From positions 127,076,886-127,140,885 of the forward strand of contig CM040126.1 of NCBI GenBank assembly GCA_022559845.1: a stretch of 64,000 nt of DNA, given 5' to 3'. Source of the DNA: Amorphophallus konjac (taxonomy: Eukaryota; Streptophyta; Magnoliopsida; Alismatales; Araceae). The position numbers and the translations under genes are program-made. Position 1 is the stretch's first letter, and each line of letters starts with the position of its first letter. Positions 1-10,324 of the stretch are shown here, in pieces. The notes under the pieces were generated by a model. The model was not told where the DNA came from and searched no databases. It was given only the letters and a program-made list of their open reading frames with translations.

Positions 1-952
1 TAAGATGGTCGAAAATCAGTGAATTATTGCCCCGATGCGAGGTCGGACAGTGCCCATAACAAGGACGATTCCCTGGGTGAAGCATGACCCGCGTAGGCAT
101 CATTAATATTCCCGACGCTAAGAGTCGGTGGGGAGGTACTCTGGACAAGACGCCGTTGGATTATTATGTTTTCCCCTTTTGTTAGCATCATTGTTTTCCT
201 TTTCATTATTATTGTTATTATTATTTCCTTTATTATTTCTTCACATTTTTGTTACAGTTCTTCGTTCATCTTTCAATTTATGGCTCTCTGAGAATCAGTG
301 ACCATGCAGATGGGCGCCATTTCTTCAACCCAGAGGAATTGGCGCCGCTCCGCACGGGCACTGATTGTAATTTCCTTTTTTTTAAAGCAAATTTCAGGTA
401 AATGAATTAGCGCCCCTCCAGGAGGCCGCTAATTAATTAGTGTCGGTTTAAGCAGCCGTTAATTCTGGACGGTTTTTAGCTTTTAACCCAGTTTTGTTCA
501 GAGAAATGGCGCCTCCCTGGAAGGCCGTTCATTAAGTGGCGTCCATATATTGGACATTAATTATCAGTTTTTATTTTCTTACATCAGATTTTTAAACGCG
601 AATTGGCGCCTTTGCAAAAGGCCGTTCATTAATTAGCGATTGTTTAGTAGACGTTAATTCTTTTATTTCTTAAACTCTTGTGCGCTCTGTCTTGACAGGG
701 TGCGTCGACGCACTGTGACCAGTGCGTCGACACACCCGGCTTGACAAAGAGCTCGGGGGCCTTTATAGAAGCATTTGTTCACTATTTTTGTTTGGGTTTT
801 TTTTTAACTCATGGGTAATACTTGCAAGGGGGAGACGAGCAAGTCCGTTAATCCCTTCATTGCGGAAGGGGATGGACGTTCCACCCCAGCCACCAGGCAA
901 GCGAATTTTCATTAAGGAGTGCAAAAATAAAAGGAACAGTACAGGAGGGAAG
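1..952 (+). repeat. Orphan LTR-like fragment with hairpin modules
   Basis: No credible coding region. The stretch holds AT-rich DNA with repeated short inverted modules of the GCGCC...GGCCG type. One example has arms AATTAGCG (405-412) and CGCTAATT (427-434), and a GTCGAC-centred pair lies at about 700-735. The same style of module is found in the solo LTR C (10325-22102). A TATA-like ctttatag lies at 761-768. It therefore looks like part of an LTR (U3 plus start of R) of a Tekay/Del-like family in plus orientation, cut off by element A at 953. Neither terminus is visible, so family and boundaries are inference. It could instead be the far end of element G. Confidence 0.4.
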
Positions 953-3144
953 TGATGCGGGACGGATAGCGGACTCGACTCCAAGTTGATATGTGATCCT
1001 TGGACTCTATGCAAACTCGCGATCATCCCTAGCGAGGGAAGCATTCGGACGTGCGCGGTTGAGAAACCTGCAAAGAGCTAGGTTTGTCGGCTCTCTCTCG
1101 TGCCCGGATCGGGTCACGGGACGGGTCTTGCTCTCTCTCTCGCAGCGGCGATATAAAAATATAACGAGCTAGGATCCTAACATGCTCTCTAGCAGCCGCA
1201 TATAGAAGTAAATACGAGTAAAGTAAAATGCCGAGAGGGGAGTGGACACGATACCTCCACGCTCCGGGCGTGGCGAAGGCGATCCCGACCAAGTACGGTA
1301 ACTCCCGGTACAAATAATTTCAATAATTTATAGAAATGATTTCTACTGCCCACTCCACGTAGGGAGGTAACGGGCTACAAGTCGGGCCCGGGAGGACCGA
1401 TCTTGGGTTGACGGGCAGCACTTTGATCTGCTCTGTCGGTGCCGTCCGGAAGACGCTTGCTGTGGGTGGTGGGGCCCACGTGCTGCTCGGACCTCCGAAT
1501 TGGGCGGGGTGGATCCCACTGTGTTGAGTACTGCTAGAGGGGTGGTTCGTAGGAGAGGGACGCCTTGGATCGCCTTTTGGAAGGCGAGGCGGCTCCGATC
1601 ATCAGGGTGGAGCTTGCTGTCCATGGATCTGAACTTTTATTTTTGCAGCGCGCGACCCGGTGAGAACAGCTGCTGCGATCAATCCCAACGTCGTATCGAC
1701 GCGAAATTGGTGCTGTTCGAAAGCTCTTTTAAAGTACTTTGACCAAGGGCTGTGGTAGGAATTTTGATGGGACTGGATTTTTCATGGTGGATTTTTGAAC
1801 ACGCTGGTTGATAGACTCAAGAAACTCAGGACAGAATTGGATTTTCTTGAGAGTTGGAATTGACCGGAGGGAAAACGTCGGATCTTGAAGTTGGACTCTT
1901 CATAAAAGTTAGAGAGGGGGAAGTAAGGAAGACGAGAATATTTTTTGTGGATTTTCTAGAGGTAGTTTGATAGGGGAAACATAATTTCTAACACTAGGTG
2001 GTCGGATCTGGGCTGCAGAGGGCAGCACAGATTTACGGAAAAATAGAGATTTTTTAGAAAATGTAAACGAGATCCATAAATCTCAAAACAATTCGTGGAA
2101 GAGGGTTTAGGTGGACAGAATCCCCAATAAAAGTTTTAACTCATTCAGACATGGGAAGGGGGTCGAACTTTGGATGAACTCAGTTGCTGTGACATAAAAT
2201 AGAACACTAGCAGATCTGGAAAGCTGGGGAACTTAAATGGAAAGGAAAATTGAATGATGTTCTAAATTCGAGGGAAATTTACTGGAGGTGGGGAATCACG
2301 TGGGGAACCTACCCTGAAAATCTATGATACAGAAGATTTGGGAGTTGAGAGCTAAAAATCCCGTAGTAGGCCTCTGTCTAGCCGAACAGAACCCTGGACA
2401 GCACTTCGGAAGAATGCTCGCGGTGGCTCGTCGGCGGCACGAACGGCGGCGGCGGTGGCAGAGATAGAACTCAGAGGGGTAGAGGGAGAGATAGAAGAGC
2501 GATTCACACCCTAGAAGGCTAGAGTAAGAAGAAGAATAGTAGGGGAGAGGGAGAGGGGCGCACCCTTGCTTCTCTTGGCAATACACAACGATTTTTCTTC
2601 ATTAATTCTAGTAAATGGAAAATACATGGTTTATGTATGAAATGGACTTCCTTGGCAATTGACCTCCCATACCCTCAGATCTATGGTGGGTGAAGGGTAC
2701 CTTGGGGATGTCAAATCCCAATTTATCTCATGTGGTCAAAGCATATTACATATGATAATCAAACTAGCCTAATAGAGACAAAATAGGGGGCGCCCCCTTC
2801 ATGGGCCAAAGGTGCCACTTATGGGCCAAGACCATCAACTTGGCCCATGAACCCATAACTAACGTATGGACCTTTCAACCTAGATAGCCCATGAGAGGGA
2901 AAAGCTCAATTGGGCCTTAAGTGGCTTTAAGGTCCATTATGAAGGCCTTAAGGTTCAGTATGACACAACCCCCTTAATGGACTCTAATAAATGAAACCTA
3001 TTAATGGACTCTACATGGAATGTGGCCCAATGGCTTATTAAAAGCCTTACAAAGGAGCCCAAACAAAAAAAACCCAAACAAACACACTAATACAAGCCAT
3101 AATACACAAATATGCTCCACACATAACCTTTGATGCCCCCATCA
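953..3144 (-). repeat. Element A 3' LTR (left copy, full length)
   Basis: The LTR is 2192 bp, starts TGATGCGGGACGG and ends GATGCCCCCATCA, with inverted termini TGATG/CATCA. Positions 953-1656 match 5484-6189 closely over the whole shared part. The remaining 1.5 kb (U3 in the minus orientation) has no partner in the window. Short ORFs within it look like chance; I see no domain. Confidence 0.85.
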
Positions 3145-3789
3145 CTTCTCCCCGAGTGGGAGGAATTCGACCCCGTCGAGTAAGGGGTGCGGCTGCTCAA
3201 GTAGCTCCGGCGGATCCGTCACCCTACCAAGTAGCGTGGGTACACTCCACTCCAAGTAATCATCTCCTGCTCATTCCGTATATACTCGATATGCACAAGC
3301 TGCTGTGGGAACGAGACTGGTGGTGGGCACTCTCGGGAGGGGTCACTCTCAAAGGGGAGAAGACGGCTCGAAGACTGACTAGGAATCACTGCTGGGTCCC
3401 TGTAGGTTACTAGATCCGGGACATGGATGTAGAGCTGATCCCATACTCCGGTAAGGCTACAACGCACGCAATAGAGCCGACTTGCCTCACACGTGCAAGG
3501 GACTGACATTTACGAGCTTGCACAAGACACATGCAGACTCATCATGCTCTGACAAATGTATGCATAGACTTCTAACACACCACACAAACAAACCACACAA
3601 AGAAGAAAACAAACTCATGAAGGACCCTAGACTTAATGCGGTGACATCACCCCTAGGTGGTCGTCATCCGAGTGCTATATCCTGAGCATCGGTAGGTTCC
3701 TCCAGATCTTCTCCATAGAATTCATCAGCCCGGCTCGGCCTCGTAGGTGACAGACACAACCCCAGAAGGTGAGGCTTCTTAAACCCCTA
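3145..3789 (-). other. Element A 3' untranslated region with PPT-like end
   Basis: Noncoding stretch between the gag ORF and the 3' LTR. On the minus strand it ends in a purine-rich tract just before the LTR, and about 25 bases upstream carries a TTACTCGACGGGGTCGA motif. A nearly identical motif lies at the same place in element B (about 13978-14000), which argues that A and B share a 3' end required by the same replication machinery. Confidence 0.6.
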
Positions 3790-5250
3790 GGGCTAGTGTG
3801 GAACAAGTGGGACATTGGCTGACAATGTGGCCAAACCCATGACAGTGATAACACTACAGTCGTGACCTACTACTCTCTCCGATAAGCGGTCCCTTACCCT
3901 TGTCCTCCCGGCGGACATGGGGTGTGGGCAACAGGGGTGGAGGTGTAGGTGCCGTAGGCAACATGGGTAAGGGTGCAGGTGCCAGAAGATGGGCAATGGG
4001 TGCCGGGGGGCGAGCAATGGGTGCCGGTGGCTGGGATGGAGGTAGATCCCGTGGCGGGGGAGGACGAGGCCAGGGAGTGAAGTGCTCCTGACGGGTGGGC
4101 TCTTGAGGTCGAGCCATGGGGCCCCTCGGGTATGGGCCTAAGGAGTTACGTGACTCGACACTACGGAGAGGGACGGGGCCCAACCGTTCGGTAGACTCGA
4201 GCTCTCCCTCGAACTACTCCATCTCGAGAGCAACCTGATACGCATCCTCCAACTTATCCACCTTGCGGCGGAAAAGCTCATACCGTAGGTGGGGTCGCAG
4301 ACCTCGCCGAAAATGGGAGACAGTAAGGGAGCTCTCCTCCGTGGTGTCACATCGCAAAAAGTATTCATCGAACTCGGTGATATACTCGGAGGCGGACCGA
4401 TCTCCTTGGGTGAGGCTTTGCCATCTGTCTATGAGGCGCTGGCGGTAGGAAGTCGGAAGGTGCTTTTTCCTATGTTTGGACATCATATCATCCCAAGTCT
4501 TGACCTGGGGTTTCTGGCAATGAAATAATAGGTTCTCCATATTTCTCCAAAAGGTTTGTGCCTGCCCTAATAGTTTCATCTTGGCGAACTTGACCTTCCG
4601 TTGGTCCGACATCTCATACCACTCAAAATATCGATCCATGCCAGCCTCCCAATCAAGAAAGACCTTTGGGTCTAAGGACCCGTCAAAAGTGGGAGGGTCG
4701 GCACGAACGGTTCTGAGGGTCCGCTCGTCCTCATCCAACTTACGATTTCATCGTTGAACACAACGGTCATGACCATATCCCCCATTTTCATTTCGGACTC
4801 ATAGTCATGCACCTCGGGGATTTGACACCTCCTAACATCTATCCCTTGAACCCTTGGAGCAGTAGGTTGCTGAACCGGTCCCTGTTGACCATGTGTAGGT
4901 AGGGGGGGTGCCTCGACTGGGGCTATCGAGGGTGCCTCGGCTGAGGCTCTCTCTAATGCGATAACTCTCCCTACCAAGCCCTGAATGGACTGGTCCGACC
5001 CTTCAGCCCTATCCTGTAAGGCCTTCATCCTTTCTTCCAGACGTGTGCCTAGGCCATCCACCCGTCTACTTAACCCTTCCATTTTATCCACTTGAGTACT
5101 TAACTCGTCCATTCGTTCACTCAACCCATCCATTTTTCCCATAATAGCTTGGAACATGTCGACCACCGATGATGCATCAATACTAGGGACTCGAGGATCT
5201 GCCATAGGTGGTGGTGGTGGTGAGTATTGGGTACCCCTACGCGTGGGCAT
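3790..5250 (-). pseudogene. gag: Element A gag (frameshifted, zinc knuckle at end)
   Basis: A retrotransposon gag read on the minus strand in three pieces. The first piece (5250-4672) carries a proline-rich start and heptad-like segments predicted to form coiled coil (repeats of the form MDxLSxRMDxLSTQVDKM). The second (4738-4214), in the -1 frame relative to the first, holds the conserved gag core with PPTFDGSLDP, a WEAGMDRYFEW segment and the QAQTFW block. A third piece (4183-3793) is proline-rich and is followed by a CCHC zinc knuckle CYHCHGFGHIVSQC encoded at 3853-3811. The knuckle binds nucleic acid during packaging in gag proteins generally. At least one frameshift near 4735 and a stop near 4214 break it. 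Nothing resembling protease or RT follows. Confidence 0.75.
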
Positions 5251-5468
5251 GCAAAGGACACGGGGTTGGAATACACCGACGAAAGTAAAGTGATGAACCT
5301 AGACTTAACCAATATCCAGAATTTGACGGAGTCATGGGATCCGAAGATCCTCTCTCGCCAGTGTGCGGCTTTCCCGATAGGCATAACCTACCGTTCGGAC
5401 AACACCTTTTGATATACCAGGTTATTAGAATGAAATGCACACCTAGGACAACACCCTAAACTCGACTC

Positions 5469-5480
5469 GCTCTGATACCA
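5469..5480 (-). other. Element A primer-binding site (tRNA-iMet type)
   Basis: The minus strand reads TGGTATCAGAGC, the complement of the 3' end of plant initiator tRNA-Met, three bases inside the right LTR boundary at 5484. It sets the element's orientation as minus. Confidence 0.85.
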
Positions 5481-5483
5481 TAC

Positions 5484-6189
5484 TGGTGCGGGACGGACAG
5501 CATACTTGACTCCAAGTTGACATGCCATCCTTGGACTCTAAACTCGCGATCGTCCCTAGCGACGGAAGCGTTCGGACGTGCGCGGTTGAGAAACCGACAA
5601 AGAGCTAGGGTTGTCGGCTCTCTCTCGTGCCCGGATCGGGTCACGGGACGGGTCTCGCTCTCTCTCTCTCTCTCGCAGCGGAGATATAAAAATATAACCA
5701 GCTAGGATCCTAACATGCTCTCTAGCAGCGGCATATAGAAGTAAATACGAGTAAAGAAAAATGCCGAGCGAGGAGTGGACACGATACCTCCATGCTCCGG
5801 GCGTGGGGAAGGCGATCCCGGCCAAGTACGGTAACTCCCAGTAGAAACAATTTCAATAATTTATAGAAATGATTTCTATTGCCCACTCCACGCAAGGAGG
5901 TAATGGGCTACAAGTGGGGCCCGGGAGGACCGATCTTGGGTTGACGGGCAGCACTTTGATCCGCTCCATCGGTGCCGTCCGGAAGACGCTTGCTGCGGGT
6001 GGTAGGGCCCACGTGCTGCTCAGGCCTCCGAATTGGGCAGGGTGGGTCCCGCTGTGTTGAGTACTTCTGGAGGGGCGGTCCCTAGGAGAGGGACGCCCTG
6101 GATCGCCTTGTGGAAGGTGAGGCGGCTTCGATCGTCAGGGTGGAGCTTGCTGTCTAAGGATCTGAACTTCTATTTATGCAGCGCACGAC
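5484..6189 (-). repeat. Element A 5' LTR, truncated
   Basis: It starts TGGTGCGGGACGG and matches the left LTR for about 705 bases, then stops at GCGCACGAC (6181-6189). In the minus orientation the missing part is the U3 promoter region. A CT microsatellite (about 5653-5675) is slightly expanded relative to the left copy. The first base of the terminal dinucleotide is kept, but TGATG has become TGGTG. Confidence 0.8.
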
Positions 6190-6951
6190 GAAATTGGGAC
6201 TCTTCCAATTGTTGTAGCAGAGACTCTTCCAGTTGTATCGGTCGCCATTGCCGAATCCAGTGCTGGTGCCCTACAAACCATGTCGTCGACGTCCTCTGGG
6301 GTGAGCGACGATATCTGGGCTGAGGTAGACAGCAGGGTGGACTTTCAGCTTCCTGAGACTTCACCGCTGGGTTTACAGTTTTCTAGCGCCATGGTATGGC
6401 AGTCTCTGGATAATCTTTAGTGGGACATGTCGGCTTCCCCGAGCTTGACTTATGCACAGTTGAGTAGTCTGGTAGAGCACCTTTCCCGCTCATTATTAAC
6501 ATTTGGGTGCCCGATGGATGATTGGACCCCATGAGTTACAATGATGCTGAAACATGCCAACAGGCGGGAGTACCTTAGCCGGGAGGTATCCGATCAACTG
6601 GCGGCTGTAAAATTGGAAAAGGCTGATTACCGAGCTACTGCCGGTTCATTGAGAGGGATCGTGGGGCGACTAAGAGATGCCGCTAGCACTACTTCAGAAT
6701 GCCGGTCCTTCCTCACAGCGCGTATAATGGAGCTGCGTGCAGAACTTGCCAGGGTCAAAGCCGAATTGCAGGAGACTGAGCGCCTGGAGGTCCAGACCAG
6801 AGAGGAAGCTGACCTATCTGAAGGGCAACTTGCCTCTCTAGCTGACAAATTATCATAGTTGGCAGCTACCGAGTATCGGCTGCAAGAGCTGACTCAGTAT
6901 CCTTCCTTGGGTCTCTTGGAATTGGAAGATATTTTTCGGCGCCCTCTATAG
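6190..6951 (+). pseudogene. Coiled-coil ORF antisense to Tat element G (aORF remnant)
   Basis: One plus-strand frame runs 253 codons with only three internal stops (TAG at 6418, TGA near 6532, TAG at 6856). An ATG at 6280 begins MSSTSSGVSDDIWAEVDSR; upstream the frame stays open into the junction with element A, so the original N-terminus may be lost. Residues about 110-190 after that ATG are rich in heptad leucines and charged residues (for example MELRAELARVKAELQETERL) and predict a long coiled coil. G's own genes are all on the minus strand. Tat-lineage elements are known to carry extra ORFs, sometimes antisense, between integrase and the 3' LTR, and this one has that position and polarity. 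I do not recognise a domain; a captured host gene fragment is the alternative. Confidence 0.5.
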
Positions 6952-7062
6952 TAGCTTTCCTTTGTTTCCCTTTTTTTCTTAGTTTCGCTCCTTTTTTTGT
7001 CTTCGGAGCTCATGTATCTCGAGGAATGCCCCGAGTACGGATGTATTCTGACACCTCATATC

Positions 7063-7068
7063 AATGAA
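7063..7068 (+). terminator. Polyadenylation-signal-like AATGAA after the antisense ORF
   Basis: T-rich sequence at 6952-7010 is followed by tcaatgaaat at 7061-7070, about 110 bases past the last stop codon. The layout resembles a plant 3' untranslated region and polyadenylation site. This is a weak motif match only. Confidence 0.25.
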
Positions 7069-7130
7069 ATGTCTTTAATTGTTGCTCCAATCGTGACTTC
7101 TTTCTTTCCTTTTCTTTTTTCTTTCTCCCT

Positions 7131-7222
7131 CTAGCCGATTAGCTCAGTCCAGGGATGTAAGTTACTAGCGTAGGAGAGCGCTCACGCCTTCAGCGAAGGG
7201 TGAGGTGTTCGCTCCACCGCGG
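7131..7222 (+). other. Degenerate tRNA-like sequence with box A and box B matches
   Basis: TAGCTCAGTCCAGG (7140-7153) matches the RNA polymerase III box A consensus with a small insertion. GGTGTTCGCTCCACC (7204-7218) looks like a T-arm with a seven-base loop, close to box B. Between them CTCAC...GTGAG can pair with an inner CCTTC/GAAGG stem. The spacing and a missing acceptor stem argue against a working tRNA. It may be the head of an old SINE or a tRNA pseudogene. Low confidence. Confidence 0.25.
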
Positions 7223-7318
7223 ATTAACTATTCCCAGAATCAAGCTTTGGCCAAGGTGGGACATGGGTAGAGTAGGCGGATGCACCCCACTAATTTCACC
7301 GATGGTGACGAGCGCTGA

Positions 7319-7440
7319 GAGTGTAGTTTATTCATCGACATGGGTTAAATGTCGAAGCAATGGTATTTTGTCTATTAACGAGGACGGAAGGTCCAAGTTA
7401 AGGGATAGTTGACGGGGCTCGCCGATGGTGACGAGGGTCG
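7319..7440 (-). repeat. Single outlying copy of G's 120-bp repeat
   Basis: This copy contains the same landmarks as the 8611-9211 array (ttcatcgacatgggtta, gaaggtccaagttaa, then the GCCGATGGTGACGAGGGTCGA core). It lies on the other side of the 40-bp array, so the 40-bp block is flanked by 120-bp units on both sides. Confidence 0.7.
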
Positions 7441-8610
7441 AGAGGTAGGTGGTCTTGCCGATGGTGACAAGGACCAAATGGGTAGCGACTGATCTTGTCG
7501 ATGGTGACAAGGGTCGAAAGGATAGCGACTGATCTTGCTGATGGTGACAAGGGTCAAAAGGATGGCCGGTCTTGCCGATGGTGACAAGGGCCGAAAGGGT
7601 AGCGATCGATCTTGCATATGGTGACAAGGGTCGAAAGTATGGCCGGTCTTGCCGATGGTGACAAGGGCCGAAAGGATGGCCGGTCTTGCCGATGGTGACA
7701 AGGGCCAAAAAGGTAGCGACCGATCTTGCCGATGGTGACAAGGGTCGAAAGGGTAGCGACCGATCTTGCTGATGGTGACAAGGGCCGAAAGGGTAGCGAC
7801 CGATCTTGCCAATGGTGACAAGCGTCGAAAAGGTAGCCGGTCTTGCCGATGGTGACAAGGGTCGAAAGGGTAGTGACTGATCTTGCCGATGGTGACAAGG
7901 GTCGAAAGGATGGCTGGTCTTGCCGATGGTGACAAAGGCCGAAAAGGCAGCGACCGGTCTTGCCGATGGTGACAGGGGTCGAAAGGGTAGCGACCGATCT
8001 TGCCGATGGTGACAAGGGCCGAAAGGGTAGCGACCGATCTTGTCGATGGTGACAAGGGTCGAAAAGGTAGCCGTTCTTGCCGATGGTGATAAGGACCGAA
8101 AGGTAGCGACCGATCTTGCCGATGGTGACAAGGGTCAAAAGGGTAGCGACCGATCTTGCCGATGGTGACAAGGACCGAAAGGTAGCGACCGATCTTGCCG
8201 ATGGTGACAAGGACCGAAAGGTAGCGACCGATCTTGTGGATGGTGACAAGGGTCGAAAGGATGGCCGGTCTTGTCGATGGTGACAAGGGCCAAAAAGGTA
8301 GCGACCGATCTTACCGATGGTGACAAGGGTCGAAAGGGTAGCGACCAATCTTGCCGATGGTGACAATGGCCGAAAGGGGGCCGGTCTTGCCGATGGTGAC
8401 AAGGGCCGAAAAGGTAGTGACCGATCTTGTCGATGGTGACAAGGGTCGAAAGGGTAGCGACCGATCTTGCCGATGGTGACAAGGGCCGAAAGGGTAGCGA
8501 CCGATCTTGCCGATGGTGACAAGGGTCGAAAGGATGGCCGGTCTTACCGATGGTGACAAGGGCCGAAAAGGTAGCGACCGATCTTACCGATGGTGACAAG
8601 GGTCGAAAGG
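7441..8610 (-). repeat. Tandem array of about thirty 37- and 40-bp units in element G
   Basis: Near-perfect short tandem repeat. The 40-bp form is built on GATCTTGCCGATGGTGACAA plus GGGTCGAAAGGGTAGCGACC. The 37-bp form ends AAGGATGGCC in place of AAAGGGTAGCGACC and is interspersed without strict order. On the minus strand (the coding strand of G) all three frames are open across 7554-8131, because neither the unit nor its variants contain a reverse-strand stop; the resulting peptides are repetitive and I do not regard them as genes. Tat-lineage elements are known for hypervariable, tandem-repeat-rich 3' regions that can seed satellites. Confidence 0.9.
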
Positions 8611-9211
8611 GTTTGTTCATCGGCATGGGTTACATGTCGAAGCAAAGGTATGTTCATTAACAGGGATGAAAGGTCCGAGTTAAAGGTAGAGATCGACCGA
8701 TCTTGCCGATGATGACGAGGGTCAAACATGGGTTTGTTCATCGACATGGGTTACATGTCGAAGCAAAGGTATGTTCATTAATTGGGACGAAAGGTCCGAG
8801 TTAAAGGTAGAGATCGACCGATCTCACCGATAATGACGAGGGTCGAACAGGTTTGTTCATCGGCATGGGTTACATGTCAAAGCAAAGGTATGTTCATTAA
8901 CAGGGATGAAAGGTCCGAGTTAAAGGTAGAGATCGACCGATCTCGCCGATGATGACGAGGGTCGAACATGGGTTTGTTCATCGACATGGGTTACATGTCG
9001 AAGCAAAGGTATGTTCATTAACAGGGATGAAAGGTCCGAGTTAAAGGTAGAGATCGACCGATCTCGCCGATGATGATGAGGGTCGAACATGGGTTTGTTC
9101 ATCGACATGGGTTACATGTCGAAGCAAAGGTATGTTCATTAACATGGACGAAAGGTCCGAGTTAAAGGTAGAGATCGACCGATCTCGCTGATGATGACGA
9201 GGGTCGAACAG
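8611..9211 (-). repeat. Tandem array of five ~120-bp units in element G
   Basis: Units start at 8611, 8732, 8851, 8972 and 9093 (landmark GTTTGTTCATCG), with spacings 121, 119, 121, 121 and 119. About 40 bases of each unit (GATCGACCGATCTCGCCGAT then GATGACGAGGGTCGAACA) are a diverged version of the 40-bp unit of the neighbouring array. Confidence 0.9.
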
Positions 9212-9589
9212 GTTTGGTAGGAGACCTCCGGTGGGACTTTCGATGATCGTCTCTTCTGGAGTTTCATTAGGAGGAGAAAGAAGATGAACTTTTTGATTAC
9301 CACTTTACTGGCTCAAGCGCCCTTTTGGGTTTTTGCCGATACCAGCCCCCTCTTGCTTTTGCCCACGCGCCCTTTCGGGTTTTCACGTGGCGGGGTACCC
9401 AATTTTTCCTGCAGAGCCCTTGCGGGTTTTCGCCGTAACCGGGTGATAGACATTTTTGCCCTTGTTCCGAATATAGGAACAAGTTTGGCGGGGTATCTCT
9501 ATTTTTAACCCCATTTTTCTTTTCTTTTTTTTTTGAAATATGTGGGAGAGGATAGTCGGTAGGTCTAGACGTGGTATCTGGCCCTTGAC
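9212..9589 (-). other. Spacer in element G with GCCC...GGGTTTT modules
   Basis: Between two arrays of G. It contains several imperfect inverted modules of the type GCGCCCTTTCGGGTTTT (about 9318-9440) and GTTCC/GGAAC arms around 9465-9485. A T-rich run follows at 9512-9534. No gene is supported. Confidence 0.5.
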
Positions 9590-10114
9590 GACAGCAAATA
9601 GCTGTTTGCTGGAGCACGGGGCCTTGCACCAATTGAGGAAAGGTTTATTCGTTGGCAAGGGGAGAATGCCAACGCAAGGAGAGGGCTTCCTGTCGAGTCG
9701 GACGTAAGGCCCGACGTGGCGATATTGTTTGAGAGTCGGCTAGAACACGGAGTCTTGCGCCGAGGCAAAGGGTTTATTCATCAGCAAAGAGACAATGTTG
9801 ATGCAAGGGACAGATTTGTGCCGATTCAGGCGTAAGGCCCACAATGGCAATGCTGTATAGGGGTCATCTAGGATACGAAGTCTTCTGCCGAGGAAGAGGG
9901 TTTATTCGTCAGCAAGGAGACAATGCTGACGCAAAGGGGGAGCTTTTCGCTGATTCGGACGTAAGGTCCGCATGGCAATGTTGTAGAAGGGTCGACTAGG
10001 ACACGAAGTCTTGTGCCGGGGAAAAGGGTATATTCGTCAGCAAGGAGACAATGCCGACACAAGGGAGAGATTTTCACAGATTCGGATGTAAGGTCCGCAT
10101 TGGCGATGTTGTTT
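9590..10114 (-). repeat. Tandem array of ~128-bp units in element G
   Basis: The landmark GGTTTATTC (one copy GGTATATTC) occurs at 9642, 9771, 9899 and 10027, spacings 129, 128 and 128. Each unit also contains CAAGGAGACAATGC and ACGTAAGGCCC/TCC blocks. Roughly four diverged units. Third repeat family in the region between integrase and the antisense ORF of G. Confidence 0.8.
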
Positions 10115-10324
10115 ATTTTATGCGAGCTCGGTTAGGGCAGAGTGCCGCTAGACCAACGTATGGGTAGCTTGATCAAGGCGGAGTGCCACTAGACCAAGGT
10201 AAGGGTAGCTTGATAAGGAGGGAGTGCCACTAGACCAAGGTGAAGGGTAGCTCGATCAGGGCGGAGTGCCACTAGACCAAGGTTCAGGTAGCTTAATCAG
10301 GGCAGAGTGCCACTAGACCAAGGT
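10115..10324 (-). repeat. 41-bp tandem array of element G, left part
   Basis: About five units built on GGCGGAGTGCCACTAGACCA with a GTAGCTCGATCAGG lead. The array is interrupted at 10324/10325 by solo LTR C and resumes at 22103. Confidence 0.85.
10320..10324 (+). other. Target site duplication of C (left), AAGGT
   Basis: AAGGT directly precedes TGTAGCACCCC at 10325 and recurs at 22103-22107 directly after ...GGGCGTGACA. Five bases is the usual duplication length for Ty3/gypsy integrases. Confidence 0.85.

Larger units (their letters stand above)
953..6189 (-). mobile_element. Element A: gag-only LTR retrotransposon with truncated right LTR
   Basis: The left LTR (953-3144) and a truncated right LTR (5484-6189) enclose 2.3 kb that encodes only a gag-like protein on the minus strand. 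A reverse-oriented initiator-tRNA-Met primer site abuts the right LTR, so transcription runs right to left. No protease, RT, RNase H or integrase is present in any frame. This architecture matches what has been called TR-GAG (terminal-repeat retrotransposon with a GAG domain), a non-autonomous class that relies on another element's pol. The right LTR stops matching the left after about 705 of 2192 bases; the U3 part and promoter of the 5' LTR are missing, so the copy is expected to be transcriptionally dead. The left flank is GGAAG, and no matching right target duplication exists because that end is deleted. Confidence 0.82.

Noticed and set aside
722..955. Plus-strand ORF just before element A as the N-terminus of the antisense ORF
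   Set aside because: It could not be joined by sequence or similarity to the frame after 6190, and the intervening deletion makes any link speculative.
4735..4760. GTAAGT in element A gag as an intron donor joining the two gag frames
   Set aside because: No convincing acceptor at the needed place; a simple frameshift explains the change of frame.
7441..8610. Possible CRISPR-like array
   Set aside because: Units are directly adjacent with no unique spacers and lie in a plant retrotransposon; it is an ordinary tandem repeat.
7328..8626. Long minus-strand open frames (up to 322 codons) across 7.3-8.6 kb
   Set aside because: They are translations of the 37/40-bp tandem repeat and are open in all three frames; no start context or non-repetitive domain.
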